DNA from: Pseudarthrobacter sp. Fe7
GTDB lineage: Bacteria; Actinomycetota; Actinomycetes; Actinomycetales; Micrococcaceae
Assembly (NCBI GenBank): GCA_024372495.1
Contig: CP099977.1
Coordinates: 3,906,001-3,970,000, forward strand
Direction of reading: 5' to 3'
DNA length: 64,000 nt
The notes beneath the pieces were generated by a model that saw only the letters and a program-made list of their open reading frames with translations, was not told the origin of the DNA and made no database searches. This document shows, piece by piece, positions 30,650 to 39,931 of the stretch. The translations under genes and the position numbers were made by a program. How positions within the stretch are numbered: the first letter of the stretch is position 1; each line of letters starts with the position of its first letter.

Positions 30650-30666
30650 ATTTTAGTCACCAAAAT
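30650..30666. promoter_or_regulatory. candidate operator ATTTT-N7-AAAAT between permease and homoserine dehydrogenase
   Basis: An AT-rich inverted repeat, rare in this GC-rich DNA, lies just upstream of the permease start in the 190-bp divergent region. Lrp/AsnC or IclR proteins encoded nearby could bind it. Confidence 0.4.
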
Positions 30667-30829
30667 CATATTGGGATGCGAATGTTGCACGTTTACTACG
30701 CGGCCCTCGTATGTCGATCCGGCACGCCAATGGTCGTTTTGCCCGGCTGATAGTGCGTTTGGACATAGGGGGACGGACACCATCCGGGCCCACGATTGGA
30801 ACACCCAATCACTAGTGCCAAGGAGCACC

Positions 30830-31882
30830 ATGACCACCTACAACATCGCGCTGATCGGTTTCGGCGGCGTCAACAGGACACTCGCCGAACTCATCGCCAC
30901 GCGCGGAGATGGACTCCGCCACGAGCCTGGGCTTCGGCCTGCGGGTGGTCGCCGTCACGGACCTCCGGCTCGGTTCACTGGTCTGCGCCGAAGGAATCGA
31001 CCTGGACATGGCCCTGCGGCTGGACCCGGGTGCCGACACGTTTGCAGCATATGGGGGCTCCGAGGTGCCCAACAACGAGCACGTCATCAAGACCTGCCCG
31101 GCAGACATCATCTGCGAGGCCACGTTCACCAACCCCGCCGACGGTGAGCCGGCAGCGTCCCACGTCCGCTGGGCGCTCGAGGCAGGCAAGAGCGTCTGCA
31201 CCACCAACAAGGGCCCTGTTGCCCTGCACGGTGCCGAACTGGCCGCCCTGGCACAGCAGAACGGGCTGCACTTCGAATTCGAGGGCGCCGTCATGAGCGG
31301 CATCCCGGTCATCCGCCTGGCAAAAACACTGTTCCCCGGGCTGGCCCTGAACGGCTTCGAGGGCATCCTGAATGGCACCAGCAACTATGTCCTGGGCCGG
31401 ATGGAGGAAGGCCTCAGCTTTGACGAGTCCGTCCGGGAGGCCCAGCAACTGGGTTACGCCGAGGCCGATCCCACCGCTGATGTGGAGGGCTACGACGTCC
31501 AGCTCAAGGTCCTGATCCTGGCCAATGAACTGCTGGGCGCGGACATCACCCTTGCCGACGTGCACCGCCGAGGAATGTCGGCGTTAACCCCGGAGGACCT
31601 CAGTAAGGCCAGGAACGAGGGCCGGCGTTGGAAGCTCGTGGGCTCCGCACGCCGCACCCCGGACGGCAGGGTCAGCGCTGCAGTCGCCCCCGCCGCTCTC
31701 CCCTCGACCACGGCCTGGCGGGAGTCTCCGGCGCCAACAACGCCGTATCCTTCAACACGGACCTCCTTGGCCCGGTGACGGTTTCAGGTCCCGGGGCGGG
31801 ACGGACCGAGACGGCGTACGCCCTGCTGTCGGACATCATTGCCATGCACGGCGCACAGATGCGGGAGAGCGCCGATGCGTGA
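30830..31882 (+). CDS. homoserine dehydrogenase-like oxidoreductase (two compensating indels)
   Basis: An N-terminal Rossmann fold (NIALIGFGGVNRTLAELI), TTNKGPVALHG, and a catalytic domain with FEFEGAVMSGIPV, GILNGTSNYVLGRMEEG and YAEADPTADVEGYD define it. AGCCT at 30924-30928 and a lost C in 31700-31703 offset each other; corrected length is 350 residues, shorter than biosynthetic HSDs because the ACT domain is absent. ATG 30830 follows AAGGAG. Coupling to an aldehyde dehydrogenase suggests a catabolic role oxidising homoserine to aspartate semialdehyde. Confidence 0.85.
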
Positions 31883-33287
31883 AGCGACGCTGGCACCGTT
31901 GAGCGGAATCCTGCCCGCCTTCCGCGATGTGCTGAACCCCTACGACGGCACGGTTGTGGGCACAGTCCCCTTGACCTCCCCCGAGGACGTGGACGCGGTC
32001 ATCTCAACGGCCCGGGCCGGCGCCGTGCAGGCCCGGGCGCTGTCCCGCCACAGGCGCGGGAAGCTTCTCGATGACGCGGCCTCGGTGATCCAGGCTCGCC
32101 GCGAGGACTTCGCCCAAACCGTCACGGCCGAGAGCGGAAAGACCATCCGGCAGGCACGCAAGGAGGTCCTCCGGGCCATCAACACCCTGCGGTTGTCCGC
32201 GGCCGAGGCGCGCCGCAACGCCGGGGAAACCGTACCTTTCGACTCCTACGAGGGCTCAGAGGACCGGATTGGCTGGTACACCCGCGAACCGCTGGGCATC
32301 ATCGCGGCCATCACGCCCTACAACGACCCCTTGAATCTGGTGGCCCACAAGGTGGGCCCTGCCCTTGCCGGGGGGAACGCCGTCATCCTCAAGCCCTCCG
32401 CTTTGACCCCGCTGTCAGCCCAAATGCTGGCAGACGTCCTCACCGAAGTGGGCCTGCCCGGCGGCGTGCTCACCGTCGTCCATGGGGACCGGGAGGTGGC
32501 CGAGGCGATCGTCAAATGCCGTGAGGTCCGGATGGTGTCCTTTACCGGCGGATTCGCGACCGGTGAAGCCATCGCGCGAACCGCCGGGCTGAAGAAGCTC
32601 GCCGTGGACCTGGGCGGCAACGCGCCGGTGATCGTCATGGACGACGCCGACCTTCCGGCCGCCGTGGAAGCCTGCATCTCCGGAGCATTCTGGGCAGCCG
32701 GACAGAACTGCGTGGGTGTGCAGCGCATCCTGGTGGCCGAGCCCCTGTACACGGAGTTCCGCCGGAGCTTCCTTCAGGAGACCTCGCGCCTGGCAGCAGG
32801 CAACCCGGCAGTGGACAGCACCGACGTTGGCCCCATGATCAGCGCGGCGTCCGTGGAGCGCCTCAGGGCCAAGATCGATGCGGCAGCCGCGGCGGGGGCA
32901 ATCGTCCTGGCCGGCAACACCGGGGAAGGCAATCTCCTCCATCCCACGGTCCTGGAAAACGTGCCCCCGGAGAGCCGGCTCTGGAAGGAGGAGGTGTTCG
33001 GGCCGGTGGTCATGCTGCACCCCTTCGCCACCTTCGACGAGGCAGTGGAGGTGGCCAACGCCGTCGATTTCAGCCTGCATGCCGGCATCTTCACGCGCTC
33101 CCTGGACACGGCGTTGCAGGCGGCCAGCCGCATCGATGCCGGCGGGGTCATGGTCAACGACTCCTCGGACTACCGCTTCGACGGCATGCCGTTCGGTGGA
33201 TCCAAGTACGGCAGTATGGGCCGCGAAGGTGTCCGGTTTGCCTACGAGGAAATGACCCAGCCCAAAGTCGTCTGCATAAAGCGCTGA
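31875..33287 (+). CDS. NAD(P)-dependent aldehyde dehydrogenase
   Basis: The start ATG 31875 overlaps the preceding gene by eight bases behind GGGAGAG. The 470-residue ALDH has ITPYNDPLNLVAHKVGPALA, VSFTGGFATGEAIA, LDLGGNAPV-type (VDLGGNAPVIV), the catalytic Cys in GQNCVGVQ near residue 278, and EEVFGPVV. The N6-like subfamily resembles lactaldehyde or phosphonoacetaldehyde dehydrogenases. With the HSD-like partner a natural substrate would be aspartate semialdehyde, giving aspartate; this is inferred from coupling. Confidence 0.88.
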   Translation: MREATLAPLSGILPAFRDVLNPYDGTVVGTVPLTSPEDVDAVISTARAGAVQARALSRHRRGKLLDDAASVIQARREDFAQTVTAESGKTIRQARKEVLRAINTLRLSAAEARRNAGETVPFDSYEGSEDRIGWYTREPLGIIAAITPYNDPLNLVAHKVGPALAGGNAVILKPSALTPLSAQMLADVLTEVGLPGGVLTVVHGDREVAEAIVKCREVRMVSFTGGFATGEAIARTAGLKKLAVDLGGNAPVIVMDDADLPAAVEACISGAFWAAGQNCVGVQRILVAEPLYTEFRRSFLQETSRLAAGNPAVDSTDVGPMISAASVERLRAKIDAAAAAGAIVLAGNTGEGNLLHPTVLENVPPESRLWKEEVFGPVVMLHPFATFDEAVEVANAVDFSLHAGIFTRSLDTALQAASRIDAGGVMVNDSSDYRFDGMPFGGSKYGSMGREGVRFAYEEMTQPKVVCIKR

Positions 33288-33306
33288 GGAAGGGGAAGAC
33301 CCGGTT

Positions 33307-33769
33307 TCAGGTTGGCAGCACAGCGGTTGCCCGCCGGACGTAGTTGGACAGGGTCATCGCCGTCACGGTGTCTGCTACGCCGGGAGTGGCTGCTATCTGC
33401 TCCCAGATCTCCTGGATACGTTCAAGCGACCGCGCCTCCACCCGCACCAGCAGGTCGAAGTCACCGCTGACCACATCGCAAAGAACCACCTCGGGGATCG
33501 ACTGCAGCAAGGCGACGACATCGGCACCGCGGACCCTGTCCTTCCGGTAGACCATCAGGAACGCGGACACAAGCCCTTGCCCGGGCGCACCGGCCACAAC
33601 CGTGTAGCCCTGGATATATCCCTGCCGCTCCATCCGGTCAATGCGTTGGCGCACGGCATTGCGGGACAAAAGCACCTTGGCAGCCAGGCTCCGCGTGGCT
33701 AACGCGGGCGTTGCGCGTCAGCTCCGCCAGGATGCTCTGGTCGATCCGGTCAAGACTTGCCCGCTCCAT
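33307..33769 (-). CDS. Lrp/AsnC-family regulator (one frameshift)
   Basis: The start MERASLDRIDQSILAELTRN leads into an AsnC-type HTH; after correction it reads RVSHAELAAKVLLSRNAVRQ, then the RAM ligand-binding domain (VRGADVVALLQSIPEVVLCD, SGDFDLLVRVEA). AGGCT at 33686-33690 breaks the HTH; AGCT restores 153 residues. It faces the aldehyde dehydrogenase tail to tail and probably senses an amino acid to control the cluster. Confidence 0.88.
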
Positions 33770-33842
33770 GTCCACCCTTCACCGCATTGACTCCCACCAG
33801 CAGACACGAGCCCGCCCGGCTCCAGAACGAAAGCACAAACAG

Positions 33843-34462
33843 ATGATACTTCGACGCCGGCCGTTCCCCGGACGCATCCCGGCCTTCAGCTGCGTGCTGT
33901 TCGACATGGACGGGACACTCCTGGACTCGGCCGCGGGCGTCACGGCCAGCGCCGCCAGCGCGCTCGCCGCCGTGGGGGCGCCCGTTCCTTCCGGGCCCCA
34001 ATTGCTGCGGCTGGTGGGCCCTCCCATGATCAGGCATACGCTGAACAGGGCGCATCCCGTTCGGTGCCGTACGCAGGCATTGCCGAGCTTCTGGAACGGC
34101 TGCACTTCGCGGGCGTTCCCATGGCCGTTGCAACATCCAAGGCTGAGGACCAGGCCCTTCGGTTGGCACGCCGATTTGGCATGGACCACTACTTCGTGGG
34201 CATCTGCGGCGCATCGGACCAGGAAGCGAGATGGTCAAAGGCGGACGTCATAGGTGAACTGCTGCCCAGATTGGCCACCGCCGGCGTGGACATGTCCCGC
34301 CCGCTCATGGTGGGTGACCGCAGTTACGACGTGGCGGGGGCCGCGAGCCACGACATACCCGCTGCCTTCGCCGGGTGGGGCTACGGCACCGCCGGTGAGG
34401 AGGCAGGCGCCGCCTTCGTCGCATCGTCCCTTGCTGCGGTGCTCCCTGCCGTCCTGGGCTGA
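33843..34462 (+). pseudogene. HAD (phosphoglycolate phosphatase-like) hydrolase with damaged cap
   Basis: Motif I (CVLFDMDGTLLDSAAG) and LRLVGPPMIRHTL appear in the first frame; AEQGASRSVPYAGIAELLERL, motif II (MAVATSKAEDQA) and MVGDRSYDVAGA appear in another. The junction lies near 34045. Roughly 20 cap residues expected between GPP and the YAxG segment seem absent, so unlike other genes here a one-base fix does not restore a normal length. This may be a real deletion or a local assembly error. The start is ATG 33843. Confidence 0.6.
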
Positions 34463-34589
34463 AAATGCACGCCTGAAGGTGCCCGGCTGAAGATCCTGGG
34501 CTGGAAGGCACGACGACGGCCCAAGCCAAGTGCCGGCGTCGTGCCCTCCGCGGGCGGCAGGGAAAGCGAGCGGGTAAACTTGTCCAGTC

Positions 34590-35716
34590 ATGCACTGTTC
34601 CTACTTTGATGCCGGCACCTGCCGCTCCTGCACCCACATGGGCAGGCCCTACGGCGAACAGCTGGCCGGCAAACAGCTGCATTGCCAGACCCTCCTCGCA
34701 GGGCACGCGGAACTGGAATGGCTGCCCCCGGTGGCCAGCCAGGAGTCCGGATTCCGCAACAAGGCCAAGATGGTGATCGGCGGGACGGCGCAGAACCCCA
34801 CCATCGGAATCCTCGACGCCGACGGCCACGGCGTGGACCTGCGCAAGTGCGGCGTCTGCTCCCCGGCCTGCGGGCCGTCTTCCCGGTCCTGGCCACCTTC
34901 ATCCGCCGGGTCCGCCTGACACCATATGACGTTCCACGCCGGACCGGCGAGCTCAAGCACGTCATCATCACCGAGTCCCCTGACGGCGAGGTCATGCTCC
35001 GCCTGGTCCTTCGATCGGATCAGGTGGTGCCGCGCGTCCGCAAGCACCTCCCGGACCTGTTGGCAGCCCTGCCGCAGGTCAAGGTGGTCTCCGTGAACCT
35101 GCACCCGGAACACAAAGCGGTGCTGGAAGGAGACCAGGAGATCCTCCTGACAGAGCAGTCCACGCTGAACATGCAGGTCAATGACATCAACCTGCACCTC
35201 CGGCCGCAGAGCTTCTTCCAGACCAACACGGACATGGCCGCGGCCCTCTACCGGCAGGGGCGCGAGTGGGTCAACGAACTGGCGCCCAAGTCCGTGTGGG
35301 ACCTGTACTGCGGCGTAGGCGGTTTCGCCCTGCACAGCGCCGCGCCTTCCCGCACCGTCACCGGCATCGAAACCAGCAGCGAGGCGATTGCCTCCGCCCG
35401 GCTCAGCAGTGACGAGGCAGGCCTGGCGGGCATGGACTTCCAGTCCGGGGATGCCACCGCTTTCGCCCTCGCGGCGGAGCAGTCCCCGGATCTGCTCATC
35501 GTGAACCCGCCTCGGCGCGGCATCGGAAAGGACCTGTGCGGCTGGCTGGAAACGTCCGACGTGCAGCATGTGGTGTACTCAAGCTGCAATGCCCAGTCCC
35601 TGGCGCGGGACCTGGCTGCCCTCCCCTCCTTCACCGCGCGCCGGGCACGGGTGCTGGACATGTTCCCGCAGACCACGCACTACGAGGTCATGGTCCTGCT
35701 GGAGCGCGCGGCCTGA
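34590..35716 (+). CDS. rlmC: 23S rRNA (uracil-5-)-methyltransferase RlmC (one frameshift)
   Basis: MHCSYFDAGTCRSCTHMG matches the Cys-rich N-terminus of RlmC (iron-sulfur cluster type). The C-terminal SAM domain has VWDLYCGVGGFALH, FFQTNTDMAAALY, LLIVNPPRRGIGK and the catalytic Cys in VYSSCNAQSLARDL. A base is lost near 34866-34871 after GVCSP; corrected LRAVFPVLATFIRRVRL, 375 residues. TrmA/RlmD paralogues are less likely given the short N-terminus. Confidence 0.88.
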
Positions 35717-35731
35717 CGCCAGGTCCCGGGT

Positions 35732-36352
35732 TCAGGTGCGGACGCGTTCCACGGCCGCCGCGCCTGCTTCCCGTCCGTCAGCGCGCAGCCCCGCCGCCAC
35801 TCCTGCGGCATCGGCGGCGGAGCGGTTCTGGCTCAGCTTCTCCTTCGCCTCGATCCGGGTGATCACCAGTTCCACCCCAACAATGGCGCGCAGCTGCCCG
35901 GCGATGAAATCCCCCGGGGCGTCGTCCACGGCCCACGGATCCTGCCGGCCGCCCTCGTGCAGGGCCGTCAGGTGCCGGACGTGCCGGGCCAGCCAGCCGG
36001 CGTCGTCATGTACCACCAGCTCGCCGTAGACGTGCGCCGTGCTGTAGTTCCAGGTGGGAACCGCGCGTCCGTGTTCCGCTTTGGAGGGGTTCCACGACGG
36101 CGAGACGTAGTCGTCCGGGCCCTGGATGATGGCCAGCGCTTCACCGGTTGGCGCGGTGGACCACTGTGGGTTGTTTCGGGCCATGTGCGCCTGGAGGGCG
36201 CCGTGCTCCCCTACCGCCGGATTGAAGGCGACGGGCAGCAGCGTTGCCAGCAGGCCGCCGTCGGTCATGGTCACCAGGTTGGCGGCGCCGGGACGCGCCA
36301 ACAGGTTCCGGACGGCGTCGGGTTCGGCGGCGAAATGGGCGGGAATGTACAT
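35732..36352 (-). CDS. FMN-binding PaiB-family protein
   Basis: The 206-residue protein starts MYIPAHFAAEPDAVRNLL and shows QWSTAPTGEALAIIQGPDDY, VPTWNYSTAHVYGEL and a C-terminal VELVITRIEAKEKLSQNR, all signatures of PaiB-type flavin-binding (PNPOx-like split barrel) proteins. It lies 18 bases downstream of an EamA transporter gene on the same strand, so they probably form one unit. Confidence 0.9.
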   Translation of the reverse strand: MYIPAHFAAEPDAVRNLLARPGAANLVTMTDGGLLATLLPVAFNPAVGEHGALQAHMARNNPQWSTAPTGEALAIIQGPDDYVSPSWNPSKAEHGRAVPTWNYSTAHVYGELVVHDDAGWLARHVRHLTALHEGGRQDPWAVDDAPGDFIAGQLRAIVGVELVITRIEAKEKLSQNRSAADAAGVAAGLRADGREAGAAAVERVRT

Positions 36353-36370
36353 GGGAGTCCTTTCGGGTGG

Positions 36371-37264
36371 TCAGGCGGTCTTGATTCGGGCGCGGACCGC
36401 AGCACCGGCGCACAGGATGACGGCAAGGGCGCCGATGCCGGTGGTCCAGGTGAGTGCCTCGCCGAGCAGGAGCCCGGCCCAGCAGATACTCAGGACGGGC
36501 TGGAGCAGCTGGACCTGGCTCACCTGCGCCATGGGGCCGATGGCCAGCCCGCGATACCAGGCGAAAAAACCAAGGAACATGCTCACCACGGCAAGGTAGC
36601 CGAACGCCGCCCACTGGACGGCAGTGGCCGACGGCGGCTGGCCCGGGACGGAGGCCGCGGCCAGCACCAGCATGGGCGGGGCGGCAAGGAGCAGCGCCCA
36701 GGCAATGGTCTGCCACGAGCCCAGTTCGCGGGCCAGCAGGCCTCCCTCCGCGTATCCGACCGCGGCGCACGCCACGGCGCAGAGCAGCAGGAGGTCCGCC
36801 CAGTGCAGGTGGCCGACACCGTCCGACTGCAGGAAGGCGAAGGCAACCGCCGCCAACGAGCCGAGTACGGTCACGGCCCAGAAGGGCACCGGTGGCCGCT
36901 CGCCTGTGCGCAGCACGGCGACTGTGGCCGTGGCGGCGGGCAGGAGCGCAATCACCACGGCACTGTGCCCGGCCGGCACGGCAGTGAGTGCATAGGACGT
37001 AAGCAGCGGAAAGCCTGCGACGACGCCGCCGGCCACGAGCGCAAGGCGCAGCCAGGTGCGTGGCTGCGGCAGCCGCTGCCGGGTGATCGCGAGTGCTGCG
37101 GCGGCGAGGACGGCGGCCACCACTGCGCGGCCGGAACCGATGAACAATGGCGGCAGGCCAGCGACGGCCACCCTGGTGAAGGGAACCGTGAAGGAGAAGG
37201 CCGCAACACCCGCCAGGCCCCACCAGATCCCGGAAGACGGCCGGGGCAGTATCACTGGGCTCAC
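36371..37264 (-). CDS. EamA/DMT-family drug/metabolite exporter
   Basis: Ten hydrophobic helices in two EamA halves (WWGLAGVAAFSFTVPFTRVA; AVQWAAFGYLAVVSMFLGFF). I prefer GTG 37264 (VSPVILPRPSSG) because an ATG at 37294 would overlap the divergent MocR start and engulf the palindrome at 37271-37282. It is about 297 residues. Divergent MocR regulators often control such EamA genes. The substrate is unknown, possibly an amino acid or vitamin-related compound. Confidence 0.85.
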   Translation of the reverse strand: MSPVILPRPSSGIWWGLAGVAAFSFTVPFTRVAVAGLPPLFIGSGRAVVAAVLAAAALAITRQRLPQPRTWLRLALVAGGVVAGFPLLTSYALTAVPAGHSAVVIALLPAATATVAVLRTGERPPVPFWAVTVLGSLAAVAFAFLQSDGVGHLHWADLLLLCAVACAAVGYAEGGLLARELGSWQTIAWALLLAAPPMLVLAAASVPGQPPSATAVQWAAFGYLAVVSMFLGFFAWYRGLAIGPMAQVSQVQLLQPVLSICWAGLLLGEALTWTTGIGALAVILCAGAAVRARIKTA

Positions 37265-37270
37265 TTGATC

Positions 37271-37282
37271 AGTAGCGCTACT
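37271..37282. promoter_or_regulatory. candidate MocR operator AGTAGCGCTACT
   Basis: A perfect 12-bp palindrome sits 10 bases before the MocR ATG and just upstream of the EamA start, the usual place for autoregulatory GntR/MocR sites. Confidence 0.5.
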
Positions 37283-37292
37283 ATGTACTTTC

Positions 37293-38705
37293 ATGAATAA
37301 CGATAGCAGCTCCCGGATTTTTGCGGCACTCCGGCAGTGGGTTGCGGGAGCGGCACCGGGAGCCAGACTGCCCTCCACCCGGCAGTTGGTGGCCGAGTAC
37401 CAGGCGAGCCCGGTGACGGTCCAGAAAGCCCTGCAGGCGCTGGCCGCGCAGGGACTGATCGAAAGCCGGCCCGGCGTCGGGACGTTTGTCCGTGCCGTGC
37501 GGACTGCCCGCCCGTCGGACTACGGCTGGCAGACGGGAGCGCTGCGGTCGCCGGCATCCCCGCTCCCGCCGTCGTCGAGCACCATGCGCAACGTGCCCGG
37601 CGACGCCATCTGGTTCCACTCCGGCTACCCGGACCGGGACCTGTTGCCGGAACGGCTGGTCAGGGCCGCCCTGGCCCGTGCCGCCCGCGGCGATGCGGCC
37701 CTCTCCCGGCCGCCTGCCGCCGGGATGCCCGAGCCTGCAGCAGTGGTTCGCCCAGGAGCTGGGATCGGCAACCCCGGTGGGGATTACCCCGCCAACGCCG
37801 AACGACGTGATCGTGCTGCCGGGAAGCCAGAGCGGGCTCAGCTCCATCTTCCGGGCCCTGGTGGGCGCCGGGCAGCCGCTGCTGATCGAATCGCCGTCGT
37901 ACTGGGGTGCCATCCTTGCGGCGGCCCAGACGGGGTGCGGCTGGTCCCGGTGCCCGCGGGGCCGGACGGCCCGGACCCTGCCGACGTTGACCGCGCCTTC
38001 GCGGAGACCGGTGCGCGGGCGTTCTACGTGCAGCCCAACTATTCCAACCCCACGGGCGCGCAGTGGGCGCCGGGCCGTGGCGACGAGATCCTGGACGTTG
38101 CCCGCCGGCATGGGGCGTTCCTGGTGGAGGACGACTGGGCCCACGATTTCGGCATCACCTCGGACCCGGTACCGTTGGCCACCCGGGATGATTCCGGCCA
38201 AGTGGTCTACATTCGATCGCTGACCAAGAGCGTCTCCACGGCCATCCGTATTGCGGCCGTGATTGTGCGCGGACCGGCACGGGAACGCATCCTGGGCCAC
38301 CGCGCCGCCGAGTCGATGTATGTCAGCGGGCTGCTGCAGGCGGCAGCGCTGGATGTGGTGACCCAGCCCGGATGGCAGACCCACCTGCGCAGCCTCCGCC
38401 ACCAGCTCCGGTCCCGCCGGGACCTGCTGGCCACAAGCATCCGCCAACACGTTCCGGAGGCACACCTGGACAACCTGCCCAGGGGCGGACTGAACCTGTG
38501 GCTGCGGCTCCCGGACACCACGGACCTGCCGCGGCTGGTGCGTGACTGCGCGGACGCCGGAGTGATCATCGCCGCCGGCACGGAGTGGTTTCCGGCGGAG
38601 CCCGCCGGCGCGTTCATCCGCCTCAACTATTCCGGCCCGAATCCCGGCGCCTATCCCGAAGGTGCCCGGATCATCGGCGAGGCGCTGGCGGCCAACGGCC
38701 GGTAG
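37293..38705 (+). CDS. MocR-type GntR/aminotransferase regulator (two compensating indels)
   Basis: An N-terminal GntR wHTH (ARLPSTRQLVAEYQASPVTV) is joined to an aminotransferase-like fold-type I domain (YVQPNYSNPTGAQ; FLVEDDWAHDFGI; the PLP-Lys segment YIRSLTKSVSTAIRI). AGCCT at 37732-37736 and a lost G at 37932-37935 shift the frame out and back; corrected ELQQWFAQELGS and TGVRLVPVPAGPDGP give 470 residues. It likely uses PLP-bound ligand to regulate the divergent EamA/PaiB genes. Confidence 0.88.
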   Translation: MNNDSSSRIFAALRQWVAGAAPGARLPSTRQLVAEYQASPVTVQKALQALAAQGLIESRPGVGTFVRAVRTARPSDYGWQTGALRSPASPLPPSSSTMRNVPGDAIWFHSGYPDRDLLPERLVRAALARAARGDAALSRPPAAGMPEPAAVVRPGAGIGNPGGDYPANAERRDRAAGKPERAQLHLPGPGGRRAAAADRIAVVLGCHPCGGPDGVRLVPVPAGPDGPDPADVDRAFAETGARAFYVQPNYSNPTGAQWAPGRGDEILDVARRHGAFLVEDDWAHDFGITSDPVPLATRDDSGQVVYIRSLTKSVSTAIRIAAVIVRGPARERILGHRAAESMYVSGLLQAAALDVVTQPGWQTHLRSLRHQLRSRRDLLATSIRQHVPEAHLDNLPRGGLNLWLRLPDTTDLPRLVRDCADAGVIIAAGTEWFPAEPAGAFIRLNYSGPNPGAYPEGARIIGEALAANGR

Positions 38706-38849
38706 GGACAAGGCGCTTGGGGACCGGCTCTGTGCGCCAACCGGTCAGCCTGGCGCCAGCAGTCGTTCACCATCCCGCCACATTCGGTTAATTACCGGTT
38801 AGTAACTTGGGAAGTCCTGTTGAGACCCCAACCTTAAGAGGCCCCCACC

Positions 38850-39870
38850 ATGAGCTTCACACCAACCCGGCGCGCCCTGGCCATGGCCGCGTCCCTGATT
38901 GTTGCCGGTTGCGCCGCCGCCGGTACTGCCGCAGCGCAGGCCAACGTGCCCGGGCAGGGCACCAGCCCCGCGGAAAGCACCCACCACGAAACGGACACCG
39001 TCCTGGCCGACGCCTTCAGCCGCGTCGACAGGAACACCGCCTGGCAGCAAACGTCCAAGCTGAAGCTGAATTTCCCCACGTACCACACTGAGGGAATCGC
39101 CTACAGCCAGGACCATATCTTCCTCTCGGCCGTGCAGATCACTGAGCCTACGGTCAAGTACCCCACCCCACAGGACGGGTACGACCGCACTCCAGGGAAG
39201 GGCGTCGGCCACCTGTTCGTCATGGACAAGGCCGGCAACCTGCAGAAGGACATCACCCTTGGCGAAGGCGACATGTACCACCCCGGCGGCATCGACTTCG
39301 ACGGCACCAACGTCTGGGTTCCGGTGGCCCAGTACCGCCCGAACAGCAGCGCCATCATCTACAAGGTCGACGCCGATACCCTCGACGTCCACAAGCAGTT
39401 TGAGGTCAAGGACCACTTCGGCGGCATCGTCCTGGACAAGCAGACCGGGCACCTTGTCGGGAACACCTGGGGTTCCCGGCGTTTCGCCGAATGGGACCTC
39501 CAGGGCAAGGAGCCTGGCCACTTGGCAGAACCCGAACTACTTCATTGACTACCAGGACTGCCAGTACGTTCCCAACGCCAAGATGCTCTGCGGCGGTGTG
39601 ACCAACCTCCCGCAGACCCCGTCCGCCGGCGGCACCTCAGCCACCTATGAGCTCGGCGGCATGGCGATGATCGACCTGAAGTCCCACGAGGTGACCCGCG
39701 AGGTGCCGTTCCAGAAGTGGTCCACCGCGGGCCATGTGGCCACCCGCAACCCCTTCAAAATGACCGCCGACGGCAACCAGCTCACCATGAAGGTCGCCCC
39801 GGACAACGGTGAAGAAGGCAACGGCACGGAAATCCTCACCTACGAGGCCGACGTCACCCCGGCCAAGTAG
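38850..39870 (+). CDS. exported DUF6454-like beta-propeller-type protein (one frameshift)
   Basis: The start is ATG 38850 with a weak ribosome site. The signal region includes LIVAGC, a possible lipobox, and also an AQA cleavage site. The mature part shows TYHTEGIAYSQDHIFLS, DMYHPGGIDFDG, HFGGIVLDKQTGHLVGNTWG and YELGGMAMIDLKSHEV, repeating patterns of a propeller-like fold that fit DUF6454. AGCCT at 39511-39515 splits it; corrected GKELATWQNPNYFIDYQDC, 339 residues. A secreted phosphoesterase gene follows after 61 bases, so they are probably co-expressed. Confidence 0.75.
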
Positions 39871-39931
39871 CACCCCTTACGACCCGCCGCTCCCTGCGGC
39901 GGCCGCCCCATCCGAAACGATTGGATACCCC

